NCBI GenBank assembly: GCA_022844405.1
Contig: JALHLV010000020.1
Location: 1-64,000 of the forward strand
DNA: 64,000 nt
Source of the DNA: Sphingomonadales bacterium
GTDB taxonomy: Bacteria > Pseudomonadota > Alphaproteobacteria > SMXS01
Reading direction: 5' to 3'
Both the position numbers and the translations under genes were made by a program. The notes below the pieces were generated by a model. That model was given only the letters and a program-made list of their open reading frames with translations. It ran no database searches and was not told where the DNA came from. How positions within the stretch are numbered: position 1 is the first letter of the stretch; each line of letters opens with the position of its first letter. This document shows, one piece after another, positions 10,417 through 18,820 of this stretch.

Positions 10417-10821
10417 ATGGATGTCTCCGATCTCGGCACGCGGCTGTTCAGCAATCTGGCGGCGCGCCCTGAAGGCGTATTGGCGCTGCGCTTCCTTCTG
10501 CAGCCTGCCGTGTCTTCAGTCCTGGGCATCCTCGACGGCATCAAGGATGCGAGGACCGATCGCACCCCTTACCTGTGGACGATCCTTTCGGTGCCGGGCA
10601 AGCGCCGGGGGCGCTTGAGCGAGGGGGTCTCGGCGACCACAAAGGTGCTCGGCATGGCGCTGGCGACGGACCTCATCTATCAGTACCGCACCCTGGACAC
10701 CTTCTATCTGGACGAGGCCCTCGTCGTGGCCCTCGCCCTCGGCTTCGTCCCCTATCTGCTGATCCGCGGTCCTGCGGCACGCGTCACGCGCTGGTGGATG
10801 CTCCGCAAGGCACGGGGCTGA
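10417..10821 (+). CDS. Small membrane-associated protein of unknown function
   Basis: The 134-aa product is not a family I recognise. It has two moderately hydrophobic stretches, about residues 20-35 and a clearer one in LDEALVVALALGFVPYLLI, and a basic C-terminus. The ATG at 10417 follows AGAGG at a good distance; a GTG three codons upstream is less likely. It is the first gene of an apparent operon with the AraC regulator (6-nt gap) and a polytopic membrane protein, downstream of a CTACA site. Confidence 0.7.
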   Translation: MDVSDLGTRLFSNLAARPEGVLALRFLLQPAVSSVLGILDGIKDARTDRTPYLWTILSVPGKRRGRLSEGVSATTKVLGMALATDLIYQYRTLDTFYLDEALVVALALGFVPYLLIRGPAARVTRWWMLRKARG

Positions 10822-10827
10822 GCGCCG

Positions 10828-12126
10828 ATGAGCACCCAGCCCATCAGCATATTGCAGTCGCGCCGGCAGATACCGTCCAGCCTGGTCGCGATCAAGGAGT
10901 CCAAGGACCTTCGCTCGCTGAAGAAAGGCAAGCTGTGTCTTGGTCTGCTGCCGATCTTCATGATCCATCCGTTCATCGAGTGCTGCGACCGGCACCGCTG
11001 GTCCCTCGACGTGGTGCTGGCCGAGGCGGATTTTCCGGGCCAGCATGTCGAGGACCGCGAGGGCTACATTTCCGGCGTCGACACCGGGCGGTTGCTCGAG
11101 GCCATGGCCAGGCTTGCCCGAAACCGCGATTTCGCGTTTCGCGCGGCCTCGGTGCTTTCGATGTCGGACCTGGGAGATTTTGGCCACGTCCTGCAGGGCG
11201 CGGCCACCGTAGGCGAACTGATCGACCGGTATGTCGAGCACCTGCATCTCTTCGAGACCGTCTCCCGCTCCTGGGTCGAGTACTCGCGGGAAGGCGCCCT
11301 CTGGTGCCTGGAGCTGCGAAATCCCGAAGCCCCAGGTGCGGACATCCTGGAAGAGTTCCTCTTCCTTGTGCAGCTGTCCATCCTGCGCTCTGCCCTGAGC
11401 GGCGGCTGGATTCCGCGCAAGCTCCTCTTCAAGCGGCAGGGTCCGCTTCCCGCCGAGATTGGCCGGCACCTCATGGCGGCGGCGATGCCCGGCGCGGGTC
11501 GGCACGGCATCATGCTCGACCGGGAGGTGCTGGCGCAGCCTCTCGCGAGTTCGAGGCGCTTCAGCCAGACCCAGCTGGATAGCTGGTCGCGCAGCCTCGC
11601 CGCCAATGCGCCGGCCCAGAATGTGCTCGAGGCGCTGGCCCAGGCGCTGCGGCACGCACTGTCCTCCCAGCGTTATTCCCTGCATCAGATGGCGCAGCGC
11701 ATGAACGTCAGCGCCAGATCGCTGCAGCGTTTCCTCGCAGACCAGAACCTCACCTATTCGGAGGTCGTCGAGGCCGTGCGGCGCGACCTGGCGATGGAGA
11801 TGCTCGGGCAGGAGGATCTGTCCATAACCGAGATCGCGCTCGAACTCGGTTACACGGACTCGGCGAATTTCAGCCGTGCCTTCAAACGGCTCACCGGCGA
11901 GACTCCGAGGTCGTATCGAAAGGCCGTCGAAGGACTTGCGGTATTTCCGCGGCCTTTGGCCGGCTGGAGCCGGCAGCTCGCGCAGGTGGAATGCCCGACC
12001 TCGAGGCGGGCGTCGCCAGCCAAGTTCACGGCGGTGCCGATCGGGGCTGCGGCAAAATGGTCGGATACGGGGCAGGCATATCCGGGCGACCGGTTCAGCA
12101 CCATACGAACCGCGGCGCTGCGGTGA
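10828..12126 (+). CDS. AraC-family transcriptional regulator (arabinose-binding-like N-domain)
   Basis: The 432-aa protein has a large N-terminal sensor domain (about 30-230) of the type found in OruR/VirS-like regulators and a C-terminal AraC double helix-turn-helix (about 285-385). The latter contains the helix SLHQMAQRMNVSARSLQRFL and the hallmark ITEIALELGYTDSANFSRAF. About 45 residues follow the DNA-binding domain. It is the best candidate to read the TGTCATTTnGCGCCA motif that recurs through this region, because asymmetric sites of about 15 bp are normal for this family and no other AraC gene is visible. The inducer is unknown. Confidence 0.9.
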   Translation: MSTQPISILQSRRQIPSSLVAIKESKDLRSLKKGKLCLGLLPIFMIHPFIECCDRHRWSLDVVLAEADFPGQHVEDREGYISGVDTGRLLEAMARLARNRDFAFRAASVLSMSDLGDFGHVLQGAATVGELIDRYVEHLHLFETVSRSWVEYSREGALWCLELRNPEAPGADILEEFLFLVQLSILRSALSGGWIPRKLLFKRQGPLPAEIGRHLMAAAMPGAGRHGIMLDREVLAQPLASSRRFSQTQLDSWSRSLAANAPAQNVLEALAQALRHALSSQRYSLHQMAQRMNVSARSLQRFLADQNLTYSEVVEAVRRDLAMEMLGQEDLSITEIALELGYTDSANFSRAFKRLTGETPRSYRKAVEGLAVFPRPLAGWSRQLAQVECPTSRRASPAKFTAVPIGAAAKWSDTGQAYPGDRFSTIRTAALR

Positions 12127-12172
12127 GCCGGCCGCACCGCCCGGCGGGCGCGAGGAAAGAACAGGACCGGAC

Positions 12173-13348
12173 ATGGACCCGATGAACGAATTCTCGTTAA
12201 CCCGGGGAGGCCTCCTGTTCAGGCTCTGGCGCCGCCTGGGTCTCATCGATGACGACATGGGCCGCCTCAAGCGCCGGGTTGTCGTCGCATCGTTGATCTG
12301 CTGGCTCCCCCTGCTGGTGCTGGCGGCAATGCAGGGGCGCCTCTTCGGAGGAACCGCGATGCCGTTCCTCATGGATGTGGAAGCGCATGTAAGATACCTC
12401 ATCGCGGTGCCCATCCTGCTCGCGATCGAGGTCGTCGCGCACCGGCGGCTCATCACTTTCGAGGCGCTGTTCGTCGAGAGGGACCTCATTCCGCCGCCGG
12501 CGTTGCGGCGCTTCCAGGACGCCATTGCATCGGCGTCCCGTCTTCGGGACTCGCCGTGGCCGGAAGTTGTCCTGATCGTCCTGGTTTATCTGGTCGGCAT
12601 CCTGTTCGTCTGGAGGCACTACGCGACGCTGGATCTCGACACCTGGTATGGACGTCCGAGCCCGGATGGTCATCGGCTGACGGTCGCCGGTTTCTGGTAT
12701 GCCGTCGTCAGCGTGCCGATCTTCCAGTTCCTGGTGGTTCGCAGCTATTTCAGGATGTTCATCTGGGCGCGCCTGCTGTGGCAGATATCCCGGATCGAGC
12801 TCCGTCTTGTGCCGTCCCATCCTGATCGGGTCGGCGGTCTCGGCTTTCTCTCGAACACCATCAACGCCTTCATACCGTTCATGGTGGCGCATGGTGTCAT
12901 GCTCGCGGGTGGCTTCGCCGCGCGGATCCTGCATCTGGGCGCCAGCCTGATGGATTTTCGGCTCGAGGTCGCCGCGGCCCTGGTCATCCTGCTCGCGCTT
13001 GTCCTGTGCCCGTTCCTGGTCTTCGCTCCCCAGCTGGAGATCGCCAAGCGCAAGGGCTTGCGGGAGTACGGGACCCTGGCGCAGACCTATGTCCGTGACT
13101 TCGAGGCCAAGTGGCTGCGGGGTGCGCCTTTGGGCCGCGATGCCACGTTCCAGAATGGCGGTGACATCCAGTCCCTGGCCGATCTCGGCAACAGCGTCCA
13201 GGTTGTCGACACCATGCGCCTTGCGCCGTTCAAGAGCGACGCCGTGTTCCGTCTGGGCGTGGCGATGCTCGCACCCCTCTCACCCCTGCTGCTCACTATG
13301 ATGTCGGTCGAGGAACTCATGAAGCGGCTGGTTGGCATCCTGTTCTGA
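12173..13348 (+). CDS. Polytopic membrane protein, paralogue of the 18821 gene
   Basis: The 391-aa protein has about six or seven transmembrane segments and a soluble stretch before the last one. It shares with the protein at 18821-19999 the motif HPDRVGGLGF (HPDQAGGIGF there) at the same place, the surrounding membrane topology and a C-terminal segment ending in LF, so they are paralogues. I do not recognise a characterised family. The ATG at 12173 follows AGGA by 7 nt; another ATG lies three codons on. It is the third gene of the 10417 operon. Confidence 0.8.
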   Translation: MDPMNEFSLTRGGLLFRLWRRLGLIDDDMGRLKRRVVVASLICWLPLLVLAAMQGRLFGGTAMPFLMDVEAHVRYLIAVPILLAIEVVAHRRLITFEALFVERDLIPPPALRRFQDAIASASRLRDSPWPEVVLIVLVYLVGILFVWRHYATLDLDTWYGRPSPDGHRLTVAGFWYAVVSVPIFQFLVVRSYFRMFIWARLLWQISRIELRLVPSHPDRVGGLGFLSNTINAFIPFMVAHGVMLAGGFAARILHLGASLMDFRLEVAAALVILLALVLCPFLVFAPQLEIAKRKGLREYGTLAQTYVRDFEAKWLRGAPLGRDATFQNGGDIQSLADLGNSVQVVDTMRLAPFKSDAVFRLGVAMLAPLSPLLLTMMSVEELMKRLVGILF

Positions 13349-13500
13349 CCGCAGGAACGCGTCAGCTTCCGCTGACCACGTAGGCCGCATGCAGCGCGTC
13401 AGCGCCCGAGACTTCGGCCCGGTCAGAGAATAGTGGCGCACACTGCCCGCAATCGTTCCGAAGGGAACGGGCCTCGCCGCCTCCGCTGTGTTCTCCTGGC

Positions 13501-13538
13501 AAAAAAATGCCGCCGCCGGCTCCCAAGCCGGCGGCGGC
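13501..13538 (-). terminator. Rho-independent terminator of the sulfatase gene
   Basis: On the minus strand a 13-bp perfect stem (GCCGCCGCCGGCT / AGCCGGCGGCGGC) with a 4-nt loop is followed by A and seven T. It lies 15 nt after the sulfatase stop. Confidence 0.9.
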
Positions 13539-13553
13539 TTTGGTTGCTGCCCT

Positions 13554-15917
13554 TTACTGGCGGGCCATGACGATCTTGAACCGCTCGTCCGGCGAGATCA
13601 GATGATCGTGGTCGTCCTTCTCGAGGTCGATCTGGACCCAGTTCACCTTTCCGCTGAATTCATTGCCTCGGGCACCATAGTCGGGTGACACCGGAGACCC
13701 GCCTTCCTTGCCGATGTCGCAGGTTTCATCCATCGAGAAGCTCAGGGGAACCGTGTGTTCGATGCGGGCTTCGCCATCCTTCTGGCCATCCAGGTACAGG
13801 CTCACCGTGCCGCCCTTTGCCAAACCACCGCCGTCATAATTGAACTCGAGCCGAACCTGGTGACTGCCCGAGGGGATGACCGTCCGGCCCGCGGCATAGG
13901 ACAGCTCGATTCCCATGAAGTTGTAGCAGTGCTTGAGCTTTCCATCCTTGGCATAGAGGCTCCAGCCATTGGTGTTGCCTCCCTGCGCGATGATGACGCC
14001 GCTGGCACCGGACTCAGGAACCTCGATCTCGGCGGTGATGGCGTAGGACTTGTTCTTGAGCGAGAGGATCGAGTTCTCGGTCAGGCGCCCCATTCCCCCG
14101 AACAGGATCTGGCTGTTGCCCTTGATCAGCGTCGGCCGGCCCGCCATTTGCGGATCGAACCGCTCCACGCGCCGGTCGTCGAGGGGAATGACGTTGTGCT
14201 TGGCCGCTTCGATGAGGAACAGCCGTTGCAGCTCCTTGAGCTTCTCCGGCATTTCCTTGGCGAGGTTGCGTGACTGTGTCCAGTCGACAGTGGTGTCGTA
14301 GAGCTCCCATTCATCGTCGTCGAACGCCGGCGTCGGAGCGACCACCCAGGGCAGGTTGTGCCGCGTTACCGCGGTCCATCCCTTGTGGTAGATGCCGCGA
14401 TTGCAGAACACCTCGAAATACTGCGTTTCATGCCGATCAGCGGCGGCTGGTTCATTGAAGGCGTAGACCATGCTCGTGCCCTCGATCGGCGCCTGCTGGA
14501 TGCTGTTTACGATGGTCGGCGCCGGAATCCCCGCGGCCTCCAGGATGGTGGGCGCAATGTCGATCACGTGATGAAACTGGTGCCGCACTTCGCCCTTGCC
14601 CGCGATACCCTTCGGCCAGTGTACGATCATGCCGTTCCGAGTGCCGCCGAAGTGCGAGGCGATCTGCTTGGTCCACTGATACGGGGTGTTCATGGCGTGC
14701 GCCCAACCGACTGCATAATGGTTGTAGGCATTCGGGCCGCCGAACTCGTCGATCTTGCTCATCAGGAACTCGGGCGTTTCCAGCGTCGCCATGCCGTTCA
14801 TGACGGCCATCTCGTTGAAGCAGCCGTTCGGCGTGCCTTCGGCCGAGGCGCCGTTGTCGCCGACGATGTAGAAGATCATCGTGTCGTCCAGCACTTCCAG
14901 CTGCTTCAGCGTGTCGAACAGACGGCCGATATGGTGGTCGGTGTGCGCGAGGAAGCCGGCGAAGACCTCCATCTGCTTGGCGAGGATCGGCTTCAATGCT
15001 TCCGGCATATCGTCGAAGGCGGGGATCTCGGCCGGCCGCGCGGTGAGCACCGCGTCGGCGGGGATGACCCCAAGCGCCTTCTGGCGGGCGAACGTCTCCT
15101 CGCGCAGCTTGTCCCAGCCGGCGTCGAAGCGGCCCTTGTACATGTCGATCCATTCCTTCGGCGCGTGATGCGGCGCGTGGGTCGCGCCAGGCGCGAAATA
15201 CATGAAGAACGGCCTGTCGGGCATCAGCGCCTTCTGCTGCCGCACCCACGAGATCGCCTTGTCGGTCATGTCCTCGGTGAAGTGGTAGCCATCGTCCGGA
15301 CCCTTCTCGGGCTCGATCGGCGTGGTGCCTTCATAGATGGCCGGATACCACTGATTGGTCTCGCCGCCGATGAAGCCGTAGAAGTACTCGAAGCCGCCGC
15401 CGCCGGTGGGCCATTGGGTGAACGGGCCCATCGGGCTGGTCTCCCACATCGGCACCTCGTGGCACTTCCCGAACTGGGCGGTCGAATAGCCGTTGAGCTT
15501 CAGCGTCATCGGAAGCGGCGCCTTGTTCTTCGGCAGGACGGACGTGTAGCCGGGCGCCGAGGTGGCGATCTCGCAGACCCCGCCCATGTTCACCGAGTGG
15601 TGATTGCGCCCGGTGAGCAACGCGGCGCGGGTCGGCGAGCAAAGCGCCGTGGTGTGGAACCTGCTGAACTTGAGGCCATCGGCCGCGAGCGCTTCGGCGG
15701 AGGGCGTCGCTATCGGGCCGCCGAAAGCGCTCGATGCGCCGAATCCGCAATCGTCGATCAGGACGATCAGGATGTTCGGCGCGCCTTTCGGCGGATGCAG
15801 TGGCTCGATCTTCGGAAACTGGGTGTCCGGATCCTTGGCATCGTAGGTCGTCAGGCCCACGTGCTGTTCATCGGGGATGGGTAGAATGACGCGATTGATA
15901 TCCTTGTCAGAACTCAT
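13554..15917 (-). CDS. Arylsulfatase, Cys-type, with C-terminal jelly-roll-like domain
   Basis: The 787-aa enzyme hydrolyses a sulfate ester; the substrate cannot be read from sequence. It has the metal-binding LIDDCGFG (about 53-60) and the sulfatase signature CSPTRAALLTGR, whose Cys93 must become formylglycine. A C-terminal domain (about 600-780) looks like a concanavalin-type fold. Size and layout match the long bacterial arylsulfatases such as mycobacterial AtsD. There is no signal peptide, so the enzyme should be cytoplasmic. The ATG at 15917 follows AGGAGG by 6 nt; an in-frame start 18 codons upstream has no such site. It is transcribed alone, ends at a terminator, and is divergent from a porin with a TGTCATTTnGCGCCA site between them. 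Confidence 0.93.
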   Translation of the reverse strand: MSSDKDINRVILPIPDEQHVGLTTYDAKDPDTQFPKIEPLHPPKGAPNILIVLIDDCGFGASSAFGGPIATPSAEALAADGLKFSRFHTTALCSPTRAALLTGRNHHSVNMGGVCEIATSAPGYTSVLPKNKAPLPMTLKLNGYSTAQFGKCHEVPMWETSPMGPFTQWPTGGGGFEYFYGFIGGETNQWYPAIYEGTTPIEPEKGPDDGYHFTEDMTDKAISWVRQQKALMPDRPFFMYFAPGATHAPHHAPKEWIDMYKGRFDAGWDKLREETFARQKALGVIPADAVLTARPAEIPAFDDMPEALKPILAKQMEVFAGFLAHTDHHIGRLFDTLKQLEVLDDTMIFYIVGDNGASAEGTPNGCFNEMAVMNGMATLETPEFLMSKIDEFGGPNAYNHYAVGWAHAMNTPYQWTKQIASHFGGTRNGMIVHWPKGIAGKGEVRHQFHHVIDIAPTILEAAGIPAPTIVNSIQQAPIEGTSMVYAFNEPAAADRHETQYFEVFCNRGIYHKGWTAVTRHNLPWVVAPTPAFDDDEWELYDTTVDWTQSRNLAKEMPEKLKELQRLFLIEAAKHNVIPLDDRRVERFDPQMAGRPTLIKGNSQILFGGMGRLTENSILSLKNKSYAITAEIEVPESGASGVIIAQGGNTNGWSLYAKDGKLKHCYNFMGIELSYAAGRTVIPSGSHQVRLEFNYDGGGLAKGGTVSLYLDGQKDGEARIEHTVPLSFSMDETCDIGKEGGSPVSPDYGARGNEFSGKVNWVQIDLEKDDHDHLISPDERFKIVMARQ

Positions 15918-16062
15918 GCTGGTCCTCCTAGACACTTGCGTTGCGGCCGTTTTGTCGGCGGCGGATGACACCGCGGCGATTTTTCGGGTCGTCCGGGCAC
16001 AGCGCGTGAGCTGACCCGACCGACCAGGGAGGCCATCTTCCGCCGCCGGGCTCAGCGAGGCG

Positions 16063-16077
16063 TGTCATTTGGCGCCA
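16063..16077 (+). promoter_or_regulatory. Putative AraC operator TGTCATTTGGCGCCA
   Basis: A perfect copy of the motif also seen at 23829 and 24087. It lies 146 bp upstream of the sulfatase start and 229 bp upstream of the porin start. Confidence 0.6.
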
Positions 16078-16187
16078 GTTTCGTCCTGGCGAATGGTCCC
16101 GCATCGAATTCCTGAGCAGACGGGGAGTGGCGTCCCGTGCGCGGGATTGGGCAATCCCGTGATGGAGCGAGGCCTCAACGCAGATGG

Positions 16188-16202
16188 TGGCATGAAATGA
16201 TA
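16188..16202 (-). promoter_or_regulatory. Degenerate inverted copy of the AraC-type motif
   Basis: The minus strand reads TATCATTTCATGCCA, two mismatches from the motif outside its free position. It faces the perfect copy at 16063 and is closer to the porin start (104 bp). Confidence 0.4.
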
Positions 16203-16305
16203 GGAACGATTGGTCCCTTGCGCCCAAACATCCTTGGACCAGGCCGATAGCTGGTTTGGCCGATGCAAGGGAGAAAGACGAGTGCAGGTGGTCGAAGGAT
16301 CGGAA

Positions 16306-17100
16306 ATGACACCGGTGAATGCGCGGGAGCCGCGCAAGGAAAACACACGGGTGCGCAAATTGCTGGGGGCTGTCGTCGGGCTAGTGGCGATCGCCTTCGC
16401 GAGCGATGCGGCTGCCGAGGAAAAGTGGCAGTTCATCATGGAGCCATACGTCTACATGGGCTCGCTCGACGGCAATGCCGCGATCGGCCGCGCTCAGGGC
16501 GATATCGACGCCGATTTCGGCGATCTTCTGAAGAACCTGAAGATCGCCGCCATGCTGAACGCAGAAGCGACGAACGATCGGTGGGGAGTGATCAGCGACT
16601 TCCAATATCTGAAGCTGGGCCTGAAGCAGGACCTCGTCGGCGAAAGGTTCGCGGAGCTGACTTCCAAGCTGACCGTGTTCGAAGCGGAGGCATTCTACCG
16701 GTGGCATGTCGGCGAGCGCGCTACACTCGACGGGTTCGCCGGTATTCGCTACTGGAATGTCAGGTTGTATGCGGATCTCTCGGGACCCTTGCTCGACCCG
16801 GCCCTGCGCCGCGCCGCCGACTGGGTTGATCCGCTCATCGGTATCCGCCTGACCGTCCCGCTGACGGAGCGCCTTACGCTCAGGGTGCGCGGCGACATCG
16901 GCGGGTTTGGAGTTGGCTCGAAGTTCAGTTGGCAGGTCTTTGCCGGGCTTGGTTACGACGTCAGCAGGCGTGTCGCGGTCACTCTCGGTTACCGCTATCT
17001 CGATGCCAACTATTCGCGCGGCCTGGTCAATACACCCGACCATTTCGTCTACGACGCCGCGATGCATGGTCCGCAGCTAGGTTTCAGGTTCACGTTCTAG
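16306..17100 (+). CDS. Outer-membrane beta-barrel protein
   Basis: The 264-aa product has a signal peptide (about residues 1-37, KLLGAVVGLVAIAFASDAAAE). It then shows alternating aromatic/hydrophobic strands with the segments EPYVYMGSLDGN, AGIRYWNV and GYRYLDANY, and a terminal phenylalanine (GFRFTF), the usual signal for barrel assembly. The length fits an 8- to 12-stranded barrel. Function is unknown. The ATG at 16306 follows AAGGA by about 7 nt. It is divergent from the sulfatase and shares its control region. Confidence 0.8.
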   Translation: MTPVNAREPRKENTRVRKLLGAVVGLVAIAFASDAAAEEKWQFIMEPYVYMGSLDGNAAIGRAQGDIDADFGDLLKNLKIAAMLNAEATNDRWGVISDFQYLKLGLKQDLVGERFAELTSKLTVFEAEAFYRWHVGERATLDGFAGIRYWNVRLYADLSGPLLDPALRRAADWVDPLIGIRLTVPLTERLTLRVRGDIGGFGVGSKFSWQVFAGLGYDVSRRVAVTLGYRYLDANYSRGLVNTPDHFVYDAAMHGPQLGFRFTF

Positions 17101-17320
17101 TCCCGAATACCCGAGGAAATGAGGAGTTTGAAACCACGGCCCACAGGCCTGCAGGTCGCCGGTGGGTAAGGCGCCGATCAATCTCAAAGCCGGTACCACC
17201 GCGAGTTAGACGCTTGGAACCGTTTCTCTGGCGACATCGGTGTCGTCATCCTTGGCAAGCCGCTTCGCGGCCTTGTCCGACACGCGAGAGGTTCTGCCTC
17301 CGGCAGGAGACTACAAACAA

Positions 17321-17358
17321 AAAAGGCCCCGGACCCGCTCGTGCGGGTCCGGGGCCTT
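17321..17358 (-). terminator. Rho-independent terminator, 16-bp stem
   Basis: A perfect 16-bp stem (arms 17323-17338 and 17343-17358) with loop TCGT/ACGA runs into TTTTTTG on the minus strand. It lies 10 nt after the stop of the 17758-17369 gene. The 17101-17368 interval holds no other feature I can support. Confidence 0.9.
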
Positions 17359-17368
17359 CGCTTGATCG

Positions 17369-17758
17369 CTACTTCGAGGTTTTGGTGACTTCCTCGAACT
17401 CGCCCAGTGGGCACGGCCCGTAGCTGGCGCCGGCGCCCGTCCTGACCGGCTTGATGACATCGACATTGCACAGATCGCTGGAGCCGCGCTGCTCGTAGCT
17501 GAAGCCGTCCTGCATCTTCAGGCCGGAGCAGCGATTGGGCAGGTGGTTGATGTAGTAGGTGCCGCCGCTCAGCTTGAACAGCACCGACTGGTTGTCGAGG
17601 ACATCCGTGCTCTGGATCTGGCGGGCATTGATGCAGTTCACCTTCTTGCCGGTCGGCGTATAGGGCGATGTCGCTGCATCGGCTCCCGCGGCCGCGGCCG
17701 GCGTGGCCAATGAGGCCAGGGCTCCAAGGGTGATCAGAGGGCGAAGGTGGCGGTTCAT
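17369..17758 (-). CDS. Small secreted protein, DUF6491-like
   Basis: The 129-aa protein has a signal peptide (about 1-23, LGALASLATPAAAAG) and four cysteines in the mature part (CINARQIQ, RCSGL, LCNVD, CPLGEF). This spacing resembles the DUF6491 family of secreted proteins of unknown role; the assignment rests on memory of that pattern. It is a single-gene unit ending at a strong terminator. A degenerate AraC-type motif lies 78 bp upstream. Confidence 0.75.
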   Translation of the reverse strand: MNRHLRPLITLGALASLATPAAAAGADAATSPYTPTGKKVNCINARQIQSTDVLDNQSVLFKLSGGTYYINHLPNRCSGLKMQDGFSYEQRGSSDLCNVDVIKPVRTGAGASYGPCPLGEFEEVTKTSK

Positions 17759-17835
17759 GTGTCACTTCTCCTTGTTGTTCAGAGCTCGTTTGGTGGAAAT
17801 GACCGAATTCTTCGCGTTCAATTCGCATTTATACT

Positions 17836-17850
17836 TGTCATTATGCGACA
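17836..17850 (+). promoter_or_regulatory. Degenerate AraC-type motif TGTCATTATGCGACA
   Basis: Two mismatches from TGTCATTTTGCGCCA. It lies in AT-rich sequence 78 bp upstream of the 17758 start on the opposite strand. Confidence 0.4.
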
Positions 17851-17932
17851 TATATTTTCGTGTATCCGGTAGACTTCTGGTGGCCTTCGCGCGTTGAGCC
17901 CCCTGCATGGGCGGCCTTTGATCGGCCCCGGC

Positions 17933-18343
17933 TCAGAGCGCCCGTATGATGATCCCGAGGAACAGGAAAAGCCCCATGACGGCCATGGCCACCGCGATAG
18001 GGAACGCGGGGCGTCGAAGCGCGACGAGGGTGCCGGGGATCAGCTGCCGTACCGTATGGCGGTATTCGATGACCCCGATGCCCAGGGCGACGATCCCCAG
18101 ACCGATCAGGAACAGGGCGACGCCGCGCGGATTGGCGACCATGTCCGGATCCTTTGCGATCATTCCCTGCAGGATCTTGTAGATCGTGAAGCCGAAGCTG
18201 ATCATCGAGAGACCCGTCCGGATCCATGCCATCAACGAACGGTCCGCCGCCATGAGCGTCCGGCGGACGGCGAGGTCGGTCCGCTCCATCGCAAGTTCAT
18301 TGGCGGACATTGCCTTGTCCTCGCCCTTGAGTTCCGCAGTCAT
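17933..18343 (-). CDS. DUF202 family inner-membrane protein
   Basis: The 136-aa protein has the DUF202 pattern ERTDLAVRRTLMAADRSLMAWIRTGLSMISFG followed by three transmembrane helices in total. DUF202 proteins are widespread inner-membrane proteins without a defined role. Two ATG codons are possible, 18343 and 18310; GGAG precedes the first by 12 nt and GAGG the second by 8 nt. A CTACA direct repeat lies about 100 nt upstream. Confidence 0.88.
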   Translation of the reverse strand: MTAELKGEDKAMSANELAMERTDLAVRRTLMAADRSLMAWIRTGLSMISFGFTIYKILQGMIAKDPDMVANPRGVALFLIGLGIVALGIGVIEYRHTVRQLIPGTLVALRRPAFPIAVAMAVMGLFLFLGIIIRAL

Positions 18344-18438
18344 GTTTGATGGTGTCTCCAGCCCGTCGGCAACGCGGGATCGCGTCGCGGCTCGCTTCCG
18401 ATTCACCAGAATCGTATCACCGGACGCCCCGGGCTCTT

Positions 18439-18453
18439 TGTAGCCTACTGTAG
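18439..18453 (-). promoter_or_regulatory. CTACA direct repeat upstream of the DUF202 gene
   Basis: On the minus strand the sequence is CTACAGTAGGCTACA, two CTACA copies exactly 10 bp apart, 96-110 bp upstream of the 18343 start. Confidence 0.55.
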
Positions 18454-18637
18454 TCTCGCGTCCGCGAGGCGGCGCCCGAGCCGGCCGGCGACCGTCACCG
18501 CGCCGCCTGTCCGGCTTTCCCCCTGCAAGCCGTGGGAGGTCCACCGGTCCGCCATGCGCCGACTGTGGTTCCACCCGGTTGATCCGTCATCGCACGCGCC
18601 TCGCAGCGAGGCGTAGCCGCATCGTCGGACTGCGAGG

Positions 18638-18652
18638 ATACACGAGGCTACG
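18638..18652 (+). promoter_or_regulatory. CTACA-type repeat upstream of the 18821 operon
   Basis: ATACACGAGGCTACG matches CTACACGAGGCTACA of site 10291 in 13 of 15 positions. It lies about 170 bp upstream of the 18821 start. Confidence 0.5.
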
Positions 18653-18820
18653 CCCATCGGGTTCCGGCGAAGGGCCTGAACGCGGTACTCAAGTAAGCGG
18701 GAGCGCCGTCCAGACCACGGCGCGCGGAGAGAGGATGATGCAGCCAATGGCCGGACAAGCGGCCCGGATGGGGCGGAGCCGAATGTTCGCGGTTACGCGT
18801 TATCCCCGGTTAGGCGTCCC

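Larger units (their letters stand above)
15918..16305. other. Divergent intergenic region between sulfatase and porin
   Basis: These 388 bp hold no convincing gene. They contain one perfect and one degenerate, oppositely oriented copy of the TGTCATTTnGCGCCA motif (16063 and 16188) and a short palindrome around 16141-16158 (GCGGGATTGGGCAATCCCGT). The region presumably carries both divergent promoters. Confidence 0.6.
18344..18820. other. Intergenic region with two CTACA sites
   Basis: These 477 bp separate the divergent DUF202 gene and the 18821 membrane protein. Open frames here have no recognisable product, poor composition and no ribosome binding site. The region contains one CTACA pair facing each gene (18439 and 18638) and a 9-bp inverted repeat GGCGTAGCC / GGCTACGCC (18610-18618, 18646-18654). 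Confidence 0.6.
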
